From: RGIG6904 sp024680835
GTDB lineage: Bacteria > Bacillota > Clostridia > Lachnospirales > Lachnospiraceae
Length of the DNA stretch: 17,638 nucleotides
Reading direction: 5' to 3'
NCBI GenBank assembly: GCA_024680835.1
Contig: JAILBP010000095.1
Location: 1 to 17,638 of the forward strand
Made by a program: the position numbers and the translations under genes. Every line of letters starts with the position of its first letter. Positions within the stretch are counted from its first letter, which is position 1. Positions 6,856 to 14,924 of this stretch are shown here, in pieces. The notes below the pieces were generated by a model. That model did no database searches and was not told the origin of the DNA. It saw nothing but the letters and a program-made list of their open reading frames with translations.

Positions 6856-7164
6856 TCACATTATTCTTATCAAAAACATATAAACCAGCGTTCCCAACAG
6901 GATGCTCAGAACTGCGTTTCTTTTCCATGTCTGCATAACCACGACCAAAAGACCTGCAATCAGTTCCGGTATACCATATGGATGCTCTGTAACTGCAACA
7001 TCCTTAAGGCAGTATATCACGAGCAGTCCTATTATGGCCTGTGGAAGCACCTTTCCCAAATATGTTATATACTCCGGTGTTTTCTTTCCGAATACCAGAA
7101 ACGGAAGAAACCTGAGCAACACAGTAGTTATCGCCATTGCTGCCACCAGTATTGCCGCACTCAT
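6856..7164 (-). CDS. azlD: AzlD-family branched-chain amino acid transport subunit (102 aa)
   Basis: This is the small partner of the AzlC exporter, thought to move branched-chain amino acids or their analogues out of the cell. The frame is open for 89 codons further upstream, but those are out-of-frame azlC sequence. The real start is the ATG at 7162-7164, which overlaps the azlC TGA stop as ATGA and has GGAGGGAGG about 10 nt upstream. The 102 residues match the family's usual length and contain three or four membrane segments (about residues 2-20, 38-55, 63-82 and 84-101). The stretch ITTVLLRFLPFLVFGKK near residue 12 fits the AzlD family. Co-translation by stop-start overlap suggests equimolar production with AzlC. 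Confidence 0.9.
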   Translation of the reverse strand: MSAAILVAAMAITTVLLRFLPFLVFGKKTPEYITYLGKVLPQAIIGLLVIYCLKDVAVTEHPYGIPELIAGLLVVVMQTWKRNAVLSILLGTLVYMFLIRIM

Positions 7165-7847
7165 ACCGTTTTTTCCTCCCTCTTTCTGATCAAAGACAAT
7201 ATCAAAGTGATAAGCAGCATCGATGGTATAAGAAATATGTCCGTTCCCAAAACTATAAGACAGAACAATGTACTGATTATCCCTATAACAGCCGGAATAT
7301 GATCTTTTGAAGTGATCCACTGTTCCGTAAATGACGCTATGAAAAGCGCTGTCATTGAAAACTCTATGCCTGCTGTGGAAAAGGGTATCACCGTGCCCAA
7401 AAGACTGCCGAGGACACTTCCGGTCACCCAATATGTCTGATTAAAAGCAGAGACTAAAAATCGGTATCTGTCAGTATCTTCATTATCTGCTCCTTCATCA
7501 TCGCAAAGGAGAGAATATGTCTCATCCGTCAACGAAAATATAAGGTACGGCTTGTATTTTCCCGAATCCTTATACTTATTGATCATCGAGATACTGTAAA
7601 ACAGATGTCTGGCATTGACCATTATCGTGGTAATGATGGTTGTGACAATGCCTGCGCCGCCTGCGAGAAGACCTATGCCCACATACTGCATGGATCCGGC
7701 ATAAATAAATGCGCTCATGGCAAATGCCCACAAAGCTCCGTAGCCGGCATTTCGCAACAGAATACCGAAGCCCATTCCAAGAACCATATACCCGGCCATA
7801 ACAGGAATTGTTTTAATAAATGCTTTTTTATACATAACTTTTCTCAT
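7161..7847 (-). CDS. azlC: AzlC-family branched-chain amino acid permease (228 aa)
   Basis: This is an integral membrane protein of the AzlC (LIV-E) family, which with AzlD forms an amino acid exporter. Family signatures visible are AFIYAGSMQYVGIGLLAGG near residues 46-64 and NARHLFYSISM near residues 78-88. The 228 residues match the family length. About five or six hydrophobic segments occur, and the C-terminal segment ends with an RKREEK tail, expected on the cytoplasmic side. The ATG at 7847 has a modest CGGA site. It has its own strong promoter at 7871-7899 and diverges from the LuxR-type gene at 8059, a common arrangement for a regulator and its target. The transported substrate is inferred from the family only. 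Confidence 0.9.
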   Translation of the reverse strand: MRKVMYKKAFIKTIPVMAGYMVLGMGFGILLRNAGYGALWAFAMSAFIYAGSMQYVGIGLLAGGAGIVTTIITTIMVNARHLFYSISMINKYKDSGKYKPYLIFSLTDETYSLLCDDEGADNEDTDRYRFLVSAFNQTYWVTGSVLGSLLGTVIPFSTAGIEFSMTALFIASFTEQWITSKDHIPAVIGIISTLFCLIVLGTDIFLIPSMLLITLILSLIRKREEKTV

Positions 7848-7870
7848 TGTATCCGTTTTGCAACATCAAC

Positions 7871-7899
7871 ATTATAATGCTATTCCCCAGTTTTGTCAC
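7871..7899 (-). promoter_or_regulatory. promoter of azlCD
   Basis: Minus-strand GTGACA (complement of 7894-7899) lies exactly 17 bp from TATAAT (complement of 7871-7876). The transcript would start about 15-20 nt before the azlC ATG, leaving little room for leader control. Confidence 0.8.
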
Positions 7900-7954
7900 T
7901 TGTTTTCAGCCCTGTTGTTTTTCTAAAAAAATCTGTCGTCATTTTAAAACCCGA

Positions 7955-7980
7955 AAGCACCGGTCATGCGACCGGTGCTT
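7955..7980. promoter_or_regulatory. 26-bp inverted repeat between azlC and the LuxR-type gene
   Basis: AAGCACCGGTC and GACCGGTGCTT form perfect 11-bp arms around ATGC. It lies about 55 bp upstream of the azlC -35 box and just before a TATAAT (7999-8004) that could serve the plus-strand LuxR-type gene. It could be an operator shared by the divergent genes. Alternatively it is a minus-strand terminator: the hairpin is followed, after GGG, by only four T on that strand. Confidence 0.5.
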
Positions 7981-7998
7981 CCCTGTATCATTTCTTTT

Positions 7999-8004
7999 TA
8001 TAAT
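7999..8004 (+). promoter_or_regulatory. possible -10 box for the LuxR-type gene
   Basis: TATAAT lies 55 bp before the ATG at 8059. No good -35 hexamer is found 16-18 bp upstream (TGCTTC or neighbours, within the inverted repeat), so activator dependence or no function at all are both possible. Confidence 0.3.
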
Positions 8005-8058
8005 CCATGTCAATCACGATAACTGTAATACTCTCAGGAACAGCCACTGATAGAGATC

Positions 8059-8343
8059 ATGAACAGGACGATGGCCGGGGAATCCGTTTACCCCCTGACC
8101 ACGCCTGTTATACAGTTTGGAAAAATAACAAGCGCAGAACTTACAAACTGTGAGCTTGAAGTACTGCGCGAGCTTGTGACCGGTGCATCCAACAAAGAGA
8201 TAGGTGAACGGTTATACATGTCACCGAGCACCGTAAAACGTCACATCTCCGACATGCTGGAAAAAACCGGTTTTAAGAGCCGTTTAAGACTTGCCATAGA
8301 AGCAAGAGGCGGCGGACTGATCATCAACAACGGCGAGATATAG
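8059..8343 (+). CDS. stand-alone LuxR/GerE-type HTH regulator (94 aa)
   Basis: Residues 28-83 are a clear LuxR-type DNA-binding domain: LTNCELEVLRELVTGASNKE, then IGERLYMSPSTVKRHISDML with the recognition helix STVKRH, then EKTGFKSRLRLAIEA. No receiver or ligand-binding domain precedes it; an in-frame TAA lies at 8026, so the protein cannot extend far upstream. It resembles GerE-like single-domain regulators rather than a full NarL-type response regulator. The start is uncertain: the ATG at 8059 has only a weak GAGAT, and the ATG at 8071 has AGGA too close. It is the only plus-strand gene here, diverging from azlC and converging on the hybrid kinase with 37 bp between stop codons. Regulation of azlCD is plausible by position. 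Confidence 0.85.
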   Translation: MNRTMAGESVYPLTTPVIQFGKITSAELTNCELEVLRELVTGASNKEIGERLYMSPSTVKRHISDMLEKTGFKSRLRLAIEARGGGLIINNGEI

Positions 8344-8380
8344 GAAGCTTGCAGATATAGCATCTTATATACGAATCTGC

Positions 8381-11300
8381 CTACTCGATCACCCGGCTGA
8401 TTTTTTCCACAAGCTCGGTGTATTCCGCGATGACCGGGGGATAGTTTTCCTTTATGAATTCCGCATCACCGTCTTTGGCTGCATTTTCAAGCTCTAATGC
8501 TTTTTCGGAAAACGTCATGGCTCCGATGGTCTTAAGCGAACTTTTCAGTGAGTGGATCTTCACCTGGAATTCAGTGATATTACCGCTCTCAAACTGTTCA
8601 TCCAGTTCGCTCTTTCGTTTTGAACTCTCATTTACGTAGTCGTTCAGGATCTCAATATAGAAATCCATATCGTCTCCGCAGAATACAAGTCCCTTTTTTA
8701 TATCAATTCCCAAACTCTCCAACGCCGCGCCAATATCACCTTCTGAAAGAGCCCCGTTTGTATCCGGTTCTTTTGCCCTCGGCTCTTCTGTCTTTGATCC
8801 TTCTGCCTTAAGTCCTTCTGTCCCGAGTTCTTCTGTCTTTGGTTCTTCCGTCCCCGGTTCTTCTGTCTTCATGTCAGCCGGGCTTTCCATAGCTTTTGAC
8901 TCAATCTCCGGCTCTGTCTTCCGGGCGGTTTTACGACTTACCTTTTCACCGGGCAGCCACATCTCAAACTTCTTTTCAAGCTGTGCAACCTCTATGGGCT
9001 TTGAGAGGTAATCGTCAAACCCGGCCTCAATATAACGATCCCTTGCACCTGATACCGCATTGGCGGTGAGGGCTATTATCACACATCCTGCGGGGATCAG
9101 GTTTTTCTCCTTCAAAACACCGAGAGTTTCGATGCCGTCCATCTTTGGCATCATATGGTCAAGGAACACGATATCGTATGTGTTTTGCGACATCTTATCG
9201 ATAGCTTCCGGTCCGGAAGCAGCCTCATCCGGCACGATGCCGTTTCGTTTCATAAGGCTTCTGGCAACCTTGCGGTTCATGCTGTTGTCATCCACCACCA
9301 GGATCTTCGCCCCGGTCGCATACAGATATCCCGTTTCATCACTGCGATCTCCACCCCGCCTTAAGTGCTCACCGAGATCTCCTATGGGTTCCGCATTCAC
9401 CAGCTCCTGTTCAAGCTCAAAAGAAAACTCCGAGCCCTTTCCGTACTCGCTCTCAACATTTACAGAGCTTCCCATCATATCCAAAAGCCTTGTGACTATG
9501 GACATTCCAAGGCCCGTTCCCTCTATATTCCTGTTTCTGGTCACGTCAAGTCTCGCGAAGGACTCAAAGAGTTTTTCCATGTCCTCTTCACGGATACCGA
9601 TACCTGTATCTTTTACGGAAACACAGAGAATGAAATGCCTGTCATCTGTTTTCCTGCCGGAAACACGCAGAGTCACACTGCCTTCCTCCGTGTATTTCAC
9701 CGCATTGGTCAGCAGGTTCATGATCACCTGACGGATGCGCACATCATCTCCGTACAGTGTGGATGGAAGAGTGTCATCCGCGATGAGCTCAAATTTCAAT
9801 CCTTTGGATTTCGCCCTCTCGGATATTGAATTTACAAGATCGTTCAGGAAAGGTACAACATCATATTTTACAGGTTCCAGCTCCATCTTGCCGTCTTCGA
9901 TCTTTGAAAAATCCAGAATACTGTTTATGAGGGACAGCAACGTCCTGCCTGCAGATTTGATATTCTCGGCATAGTCCCGGATCTCGTCGCTGTCCGTTTC
10001 CCTGAGGACCATCTCGTTCATACCGAGGACTGCGTTGATGGGTGTGCGAATCTCATGGGACATCTGCGCCAAAAATGAGCTCTTGGCCTTACCCGCCGCA
10101 ATGGCTGCATCCGCCGCCTCCTTCAATTCGCTGTTGGTCTTTTCCTGCCATACGATGAAATCCGTCAGCAGTCTGTATACGAATATCATGCAAAACAGAA
10201 ATGCAACAAGACATACAAGGGCGTAGACTAACACAGTGCCGTATATCCTCCAGGCATTTGATACAACATACACCACAAAGTTCGATTCCTCATTTCGAGT
10301 GGCGATGAGTATCTTCAATCCCCTGTCATAATCTTTGAAAACACTGGTCGTGATGCCGTCTGCTCTTATTTCTCCGTAGGGGAGCTCCTGAACATTCACA
10401 GTACTGTTCTGCGTCATCTGATAAGCACCGTATGGGTGATTGATGATCTCTCCGTCCGGATCCACCAGAAAAGCATAGCCATCGGAAGTATAGCTGTCAC
10501 CCAGTATCTGCACCAGCTTATCCATGAAAAAGTCGATACCGAAAATACCCAGAAATTCTCCGGTCTTATCGTCGTATACGACCTCTGAGATCGTGAGACA
10601 GTAACCGCCTGTCTGTTCATCGTAATATGGCGCGGATACACTCCACCCGTTTTCCGATGACAGGGTATCCACGTACCACTGACGCTCCTCCACATGCCAT
10701 CCCTCATCCGGCTCCCAGCCGTTACTCATGTAGACAGTGTGTTCAAAATCGGGATTTGTCATATATGTGACAGAGATTTCGGGGTACTGCGCGGTGATAA
10801 CCCGAAGGTATTCCACCGTACCCTCATAATCGTCCAGCATTTCCGGGTTGGTGGATATCATGCTGACGAACATATCCAGTATGCTCTTCTGTGTATTGAT
10901 CCACTCGGAGAGCTGATAATCATATTCCACGGCCTCATTTTGCATTCTGGCATTTCCGAGCCGGTATGTTGTAGTGACACTGGTATACAGAGTCAGCAGC
11001 ATGATGAACAGCATGATGAACAGTATGACACGTCTGAATCTCCTGCTGATACGTGGGGTTCTGCCGCCTTTTTCCTGCGTATTGTCTTTTTTCTCCGAAG
11101 CTATAATGCTCTTGTAGGACATGATCTGTCCAACCATCTCGGAGAGTCTTATACCTGCGGAATGGATCGAGTTCAGTTTGTCCTCATAGTCCTCATTGCC
11201 GTTCAGTTTTTCCCTGTCGGACTGCTCGAGGATCCGGTTAAGCGGATCGGAGATCTGCCCCGTGATACGGGAAAAAAACTCATCCCTCGATGCGAGGGCC

Positions 11301-12208
11301 TTTTTTGCATTCTCACTGCTCTTCTGCGCGGAAAGATACAGTGTTATAACGATGGCAAAAAGCGCCATTGAAAGTAAAGATGTGATCAAAAGCTGAATAT
11401 ATGACTTATGATAAAGTGTCCAGTCACTTATACCTATGATGAGATACCAGCCGTTTCCGCTTCTGGCAGCAAAAAGATTCTCATAGAAAAAACCTTCCCT
11501 GATCCTGGCGGTGGTCACCCCGCTCTTGGTTCTGGCACCACCATAAATACCGGCATAATCAGGCATTGCATCGATCAGCTTCTTTCCAACCATAGATTCG
11601 TCGGTACATCCGGCTATAATGCCCTCGTCCGTCACTATGAAGGAGTTCACCGAATCCTCACCCATTTGGGAAACATATCCTCTGATGCCTTCCATGGTAT
11701 AGTCCACAGCGATGACAGTCTCCTGATCTCCCAGCATTACGGAAACTGTATAGCAGATGTCCCCCGTCATGGCGTCCTGATATGGTGATGAAACATAGGG
11801 CTTTCCGTTATTTTTCAGCGCTCCCGTATACCATACGCGCTCCTGGGGTATATAGTCCTCAGGCATGTCAAAATCCGGTATGATGCTGTAATCCGCCCCT
11901 GCTATATAAAGATTGAAGGCTCCCGTATCGCCTGCCAGTATCTCCGACTTTCGCGAGAAAATATACTCCCTCAGGCTATCCATGTCACCAAGGTGTTCTC
12001 TGGCCCGGATCGCAAGCTCCATTGTGAGACTTTCCGCATTGCTGATAGCCGACTCCAGTCTCCCGCTCACGCTTTCCAGCTGATAAGCACCGGCCTGTCT
12101 CGTCTGATCGTGAGTCTGAGTGAACAGGATCAGGGTGTTCATCATGGTGACCACCAGCAAAAGCGAGGCCACCAGTATCACAATACTAAGGTTCTTTTTC
12201 TTTTTCAT
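8381..12208 (-). CDS. double-Cache hybrid histidine kinase with REC and HPt domains (1275 aa)
   Basis: Domains in order: TM about 8-30; first extracellular Cache-type sensor 35-265 (RVWYTGA, YVSSPYQDAMTGDICYT); TM about 270-293; a degenerate HisKA-like helix pair 305-370 in which TGQISDP stands where SHEIRTP is expected, so residue 317 is Gly instead of His; TM about 393-415; second Cache sensor 420-640 (RQWYVDT, SAPYYDEQTGGYCLT); TM about 653-680; functional HisKA with H718 in SHEIRTP; HATPase with N831/N835, DTGIGI 867-872 and GTGLGM 897-902; REC with D973/D974, phospho-acceptor D1017 and K1070; a KTEEP-type repeat linker 1100-1150; HPt with H1219 (HSLKSSLKTIGA). This allows a complete His-Asp-His relay, with the final receiver elsewhere. 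It follows the GH43 gene by 30 bp. Confidence 0.93.
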   Translation of the reverse strand: MKKKKNLSIVILVASLLLVVTMMNTLILFTQTHDQTRQAGAYQLESVSGRLESAISNAESLTMELAIRAREHLGDMDSLREYIFSRKSEILAGDTGAFNLYIAGADYSIIPDFDMPEDYIPQERVWYTGALKNNGKPYVSSPYQDAMTGDICYTVSVMLGDQETVIAVDYTMEGIRGYVSQMGEDSVNSFIVTDEGIIAGCTDESMVGKKLIDAMPDYAGIYGGARTKSGVTTARIREGFFYENLFAARSGNGWYLIIGISDWTLYHKSYIQLLITSLLSMALFAIVITLYLSAQKSSENAKKALASRDEFFSRITGQISDPLNRILEQSDREKLNGNEDYEDKLNSIHSAGIRLSEMVGQIMSYKSIIASEKKDNTQEKGGRTPRISRRFRRVILFIMLFIMLLTLYTSVTTTYRLGNARMQNEAVEYDYQLSEWINTQKSILDMFVSMISTNPEMLDDYEGTVEYLRVITAQYPEISVTYMTNPDFEHTVYMSNGWEPDEGWHVEERQWYVDTLSSENGWSVSAPYYDEQTGGYCLTISEVVYDDKTGEFLGIFGIDFFMDKLVQILGDSYTSDGYAFLVDPDGEIINHPYGAYQMTQNSTVNVQELPYGEIRADGITTSVFKDYDRGLKILIATRNEESNFVVYVVSNAWRIYGTVLVYALVCLVAFLFCMIFVYRLLTDFIVWQEKTNSELKEAADAAIAAGKAKSSFLAQMSHEIRTPINAVLGMNEMVLRETDSDEIRDYAENIKSAGRTLLSLINSILDFSKIEDGKMELEPVKYDVVPFLNDLVNSISERAKSKGLKFELIADDTLPSTLYGDDVRIRQVIMNLLTNAVKYTEEGSVTLRVSGRKTDDRHFILCVSVKDTGIGIREEDMEKLFESFARLDVTRNRNIEGTGLGMSIVTRLLDMMGSSVNVESEYGKGSEFSFELEQELVNAEPIGDLGEHLRRGGDRSDETGYLYATGAKILVVDDNSMNRKVARSLMKRNGIVPDEAASGPEAIDKMSQNTYDIVFLDHMMPKMDGIETLGVLKEKNLIPAGCVIIALTANAVSGARDRYIEAGFDDYLSKPIEVAQLEKKFEMWLPGEKVSRKTARKTEPEIESKAMESPADMKTEEPGTEEPKTEELGTEGLKAEGSKTEEPRAKEPDTNGALSEGDIGAALESLGIDIKKGLVFCGDDMDFYIEILNDYVNESSKRKSELDEQFESGNITEFQVKIHSLKSSLKTIGAMTFSEKALELENAAKDGDAEFIKENYPPVIAEYTELVEKISRVIE

Positions 12209-12238
12209 GAGAAATCAATGCTCCCGATACGGTCATCA

Positions 12239-13693
12239 TCAGTCAAAGGTAAAGCGGTCAAAAACATAGGAATCATTTTGATCCTCAGAAATAAACTCAA
12301 AATATACAGCATGTTTTCCGATAACACCGCACTCTACCGGAGCCGTGGCAGTCCCGGCGGAATCCGCGATGTCAAGCTTTGCTATAATGCGTCCTTTGTA
12401 TGAATCCAGACGGACATTTACCTTTACAGCTTTGTCCGACTCCATCTCCACTGTCACAGTCTTCGGAGAATTAGCTCCGAACTGCAGATACCTGAAGCCC
12501 ACGGTTGATCCGGATGTGATGTTTTCCACAGGAGCAGAAACATCATCCCTCATCTCATATACCGGACGTATGCTGGCGTAAAGACGGCTGCCCGTGATGT
12601 GGCAGGTGTAACCGGCTGAAATCCATTTATATGCGTCAAGTCCGTTTATATGCGCCCCCTGGGATGTCATCTCAACCACCCCCGAGGACACCGGCTCACC
12701 GGCCAGATACCGGATGTTTCCGATATAAAGCCTTCCGTCGCGACCCATTGCAACATCGACGGGCTCTATCATTGCCTGCCTTGAATACTCGTTGGTACCT
12801 GTCTGGCGATGGTAGAAAACATACCACTGTCCGTTGACCTGCATGATGGAGCCGTGGTTATTGCCCCAGTGGTATGCCATGGTGCCAACACCGTCTGCGT
12901 CCTTTAATATCTCACCACCGTTAAAGCTGATGTCTCCACCCTCCTTGAAGGGACCGAAGGGACTGTCGCTGTACTGGTATGACAAAAATCCGTTGCAGGG
13001 CGAGAAAACTCCCAGCTCCGGAACAGGTACCTCATAACGCTTTGAATATATGTAAACATATTTGCCCATAACCTTTCTGGGGCTTGATGCCTCAAAAAAA
13101 GCATCCGTCAGGGATATATGCCCGTCGTCCACGGGATCCCAGGGGCATGTGGAGTGGCCGAGAGGATTTTCTACCAGAGTTCCCTCCTTTATGGTGGCCA
13201 TATCTTCCTCCAGCTCGGCTATATAACATGGTGCCGCGCAGCCTCCCCAGTAGGCATACACTCTGCCGTCATCATCCACTAGAACACCCGGGTCAAAGCC
13301 CAGCTTTGTCTCCACAGGATCTTCAAACGGTCCCCATGGAGTCGGGGAGGATGCGACAACCACAAGGCTGCCGCATTTCTCTGCAGCGTACAGATAATAG
13401 GTATCTCCCTTTTTTACCACATCCGGCGCATAAAGTATCGAATCATAATGTGTCTCATAGGACACACCGTGATATTTCCAGTCCGTGAGATCATCGACAG
13501 GAGCCGACCATACTACATAATTACGCCCGCAGTATTTATCCCTTTCAATATCATGGGAGCCATATACATAAACGCGCTTTTCACCGTTGTGCTCAAAAAC
13601 TCTGGGCTCCCCGTCAGGCACATGCTCCCAGAGTGGCATATACGGATTTGCACCTTTTATCGTCTGTTTTTCGTTTGAAATTTTTGTACTCAT
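12239..13693 (-). CDS. GH43-family glycoside hydrolase with C-terminal CBM6-like region (484 aa)
   Basis: The N-terminal 330 residues are a five-bladed beta-propeller of glycoside hydrolase family 43, whose members are mostly beta-xylosidases and alpha-L-arabinofuranosidases. Probable catalytic residues are the base D27 (PDGEP), the pKa-modulating D134 (FDPGVLVDDDG) and the acid E201 (FFEASSP). Residues about 340-484 look like a CBM6-type beta-sandwich (VGFRYLQF near the middle, YVFDRFTFD at the end). The start at 13693 has AAAGGA 6 nt upstream; an upstream extension of 23 codons has no site. There is no signal peptide, so it should act inside the cell on imported oligosaccharides. The hybrid kinase follows after 30 bp, probably on the same transcript. 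The exact substrate cannot be told. Confidence 0.9.
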   Translation of the reverse strand: MSTKISNEKQTIKGANPYMPLWEHVPDGEPRVFEHNGEKRVYVYGSHDIERDKYCGRNYVVWSAPVDDLTDWKYHGVSYETHYDSILYAPDVVKKGDTYYLYAAEKCGSLVVVASSPTPWGPFEDPVETKLGFDPGVLVDDDGRVYAYWGGCAAPCYIAELEEDMATIKEGTLVENPLGHSTCPWDPVDDGHISLTDAFFEASSPRKVMGKYVYIYSKRYEVPVPELGVFSPCNGFLSYQYSDSPFGPFKEGGDISFNGGEILKDADGVGTMAYHWGNNHGSIMQVNGQWYVFYHRQTGTNEYSRQAMIEPVDVAMGRDGRLYIGNIRYLAGEPVSSGVVEMTSQGAHINGLDAYKWISAGYTCHITGSRLYASIRPVYEMRDDVSAPVENITSGSTVGFRYLQFGANSPKTVTVEMESDKAVKVNVRLDSYKGRIIAKLDIADSAGTATAPVECGVIGKHAVYFEFISEDQNDSYVFDRFTFD

Positions 13694-13770
13694 AGCATTT
13701 CCTTTCTTTATGTTTTTTCGGATACCGGATATTGGATGCGAATAGTAACACTTCAGGATCAAACATTGAT

Positions 13771-14640
13771 TTACTCAATACGACCCTGAAGCCAGATAAT
13801 ACCCTTGAATCTCCGTCCGGGCTCGGGTGCTCCCTGAATATCACCCTCATTGACGCAGATATCCATTTGTATATTTTTGGCGGTGAGTCTTATGATGTAC
13901 ACATACTCACCGGATGTTTTATTCTGAACCCTACGCACGGCATTTATCTCTCCCAGCACCATGTACTGGTCAGTCTCCACTCCGTAGGGCATCAAAAAAG
14001 TATTCACTATGGTATAGACATCATCTTTTTTCAGACGCTTCTCAAAATCCGGGGTGAAATCAGGGAAAAGATCAACATTTTCATCATCCTCGTCAATATC
14101 CTCAACCTCGGAATCAGCGCAAAAACGCCCAACCTTATCTTTTACCCTGCTGTTCTCGCTCCTGATGGATGGCAGCACAGGCAGTAAAACTCTGCCTGCT
14201 TTGCACAGACCGGAAAAATAAATCGTCTTGTCATCAAACCTTTTTTCATCAAAGAGGCTGCTTCTGACGCTGCCCTCCTCGTTAAGGTAGAATATAATGG
14301 AAATATCGAGCCTGTCGTCATCACATATTCCCGCATAGGAATTTGTGGCAGCATGCCGCTGCAGCTCCACCGGCTCCCGTGCGCTCACACAATCGCTGTT
14401 AAAAAACGGATGATAATATTCCATCCTGAACACATCATCCTCTATATATTCCCCATAGATCTCCAGTCCGATCTTAGCGTCATCGCTGTAATATTTTGTG
14501 ATCCGGCACACATAACAGTCATCAGATTTCAAAACGATCTCCCTGTTATCGTGATCCATTGCCGCATCGTTTAATATCGGATTAAAGTCCTTTTCCGTTT
14601 TAACATTTCTGAAACCAATCGCTCTTAAAAAATCATGCAT
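13771..14640 (-). CDS. DUF3881-family protein (289 aa)
   Basis: The protein begins MHDFLRAIGFRNVKTEKDF, the N-terminus I associate with DUF3881 proteins of Lachnospiraceae and related Clostridia, and its length fits that family. It is soluble, rich in D and E, without signal or membrane segments. A very acidic stretch (SEVEDIDEDDENVDLF) lies near residues 177-192, and the last 80 residues look like a beta-rich domain ending GRRFKGIIWLQGRIE. No Shine-Dalgarno sequence precedes the ATG (TTACATTATT), so initiation may be leaderless, or the start may be further in. The GH43 gene follows after 77 bp. The family has no function I know of. Confidence 0.85.
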   Translation of the reverse strand: MHDFLRAIGFRNVKTEKDFNPILNDAAMDHDNREIVLKSDDCYVCRITKYYSDDAKIGLEIYGEYIEDDVFRMEYYHPFFNSDCVSAREPVELQRHAATNSYAGICDDDRLDISIIFYLNEEGSVRSSLFDEKRFDDKTIYFSGLCKAGRVLLPVLPSIRSENSRVKDKVGRFCADSEVEDIDEDDENVDLFPDFTPDFEKRLKKDDVYTIVNTFLMPYGVETDQYMVLGEINAVRRVQNKTSGEYVYIIRLTAKNIQMDICVNEGDIQGAPEPGRRFKGIIWLQGRIE

Positions 14641-14681
14641 AATAATGTAATATCAATCTGCCAAACAATATATAACAGATC

Positions 14682-14749
14682 CACAGCTATTTATGGGTTT
14701 ATTCCGCACGACCACATCCATATACCCTGCTGTGTTACTATTCACAGTT
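14682..14749. repeat. degenerate copy A of an interspersed repeat
   Basis: The block from CAGCTATTTATGGG to CTGCTGTGTTACTATTC closely matches 17451-17516 in order and spacing: AGCT..TTTATG, TATTCC, GCACGA, CACAT.CATATAC, CTGCTGT. The 12-mer GTGTTACTATTC is on the right side here and on the left side in copy B, as expected if both derive from a tandem unit of about 60 bp. A second partial GTTACTATTGACAG follows. It sits in the gap between the DUF4446 and DUF3881 genes. Confidence 0.6.
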
Positions 14750-14903
14750 ACTATTGACAGTAACCCTGCTGTTAGTGTTTGCACAGATCCTTTCTTTAAA
14801 AAATTGAAATTTGATGATTTGAGGGTCAAAAGGAGAATCACGGGTCACTCCTCACAATCCTTAAATCATTTATTATTTTGAGAAATTCAATCGTTAAATA
14901 TTT

Positions 14904-14919
14904 ATATCATATATGATAT
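14904..14919. repeat. perfect 16-bp palindrome behind the DUF4446 gene
   Basis: ATATCATATATGATAT is its own reverse complement and starts 6 bp after the last gene of the par operon. It could form an A/T hairpin at the mRNA 3' end, but no U-tract follows on the minus strand, so intrinsic termination is doubtful. A protein-binding site is the alternative. Confidence 0.4.
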
Positions 14920-14924
14920 TTCTG

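Noticed and set aside
6856..7431. Longer 191-codon version of AzlD
   Set aside because: The first 89 codons are azlC read out of frame; the AzlD family begins at the ATG overlapping the azlC stop.
8007..8150. Overlapping plus-strand frame starting MSITITVILSG, resembling the first strand of a receiver domain before the LuxR-type gene
   Set aside because: It soon loses any receiver pattern, has no acidic pair or phospho-Asp, no ribosome-binding site, and is not in the frame of the HTH domain; a decayed receiver cannot be supported.
8351..8380. GCAGAT/ATCTGC inverted repeat between the convergent LuxR and kinase genes as a bidirectional terminator
   Set aside because: Only a 6-bp stem around an 18-nt interior and no T-tract on either strand.
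9060..9731. 223-codon plus-strand frame opposite the kinase
   Set aside because: Antisense shadow; Ser/Pro-rich composition typical of a reversed coding strand and no start signal.
10414..10707. 97-codon minus-strand frame inside the kinase gene
   Set aside because: Out-of-frame shadow of the second Cache domain; no family match.
14653..14841. 62-codon minus-strand frame in the gap between the DUF4446 and DUF3881 genes
   Set aside because: Most of its C-terminal half is translated repeat copy A, there is no ribosome-binding site, and it resembles no protein family I know.
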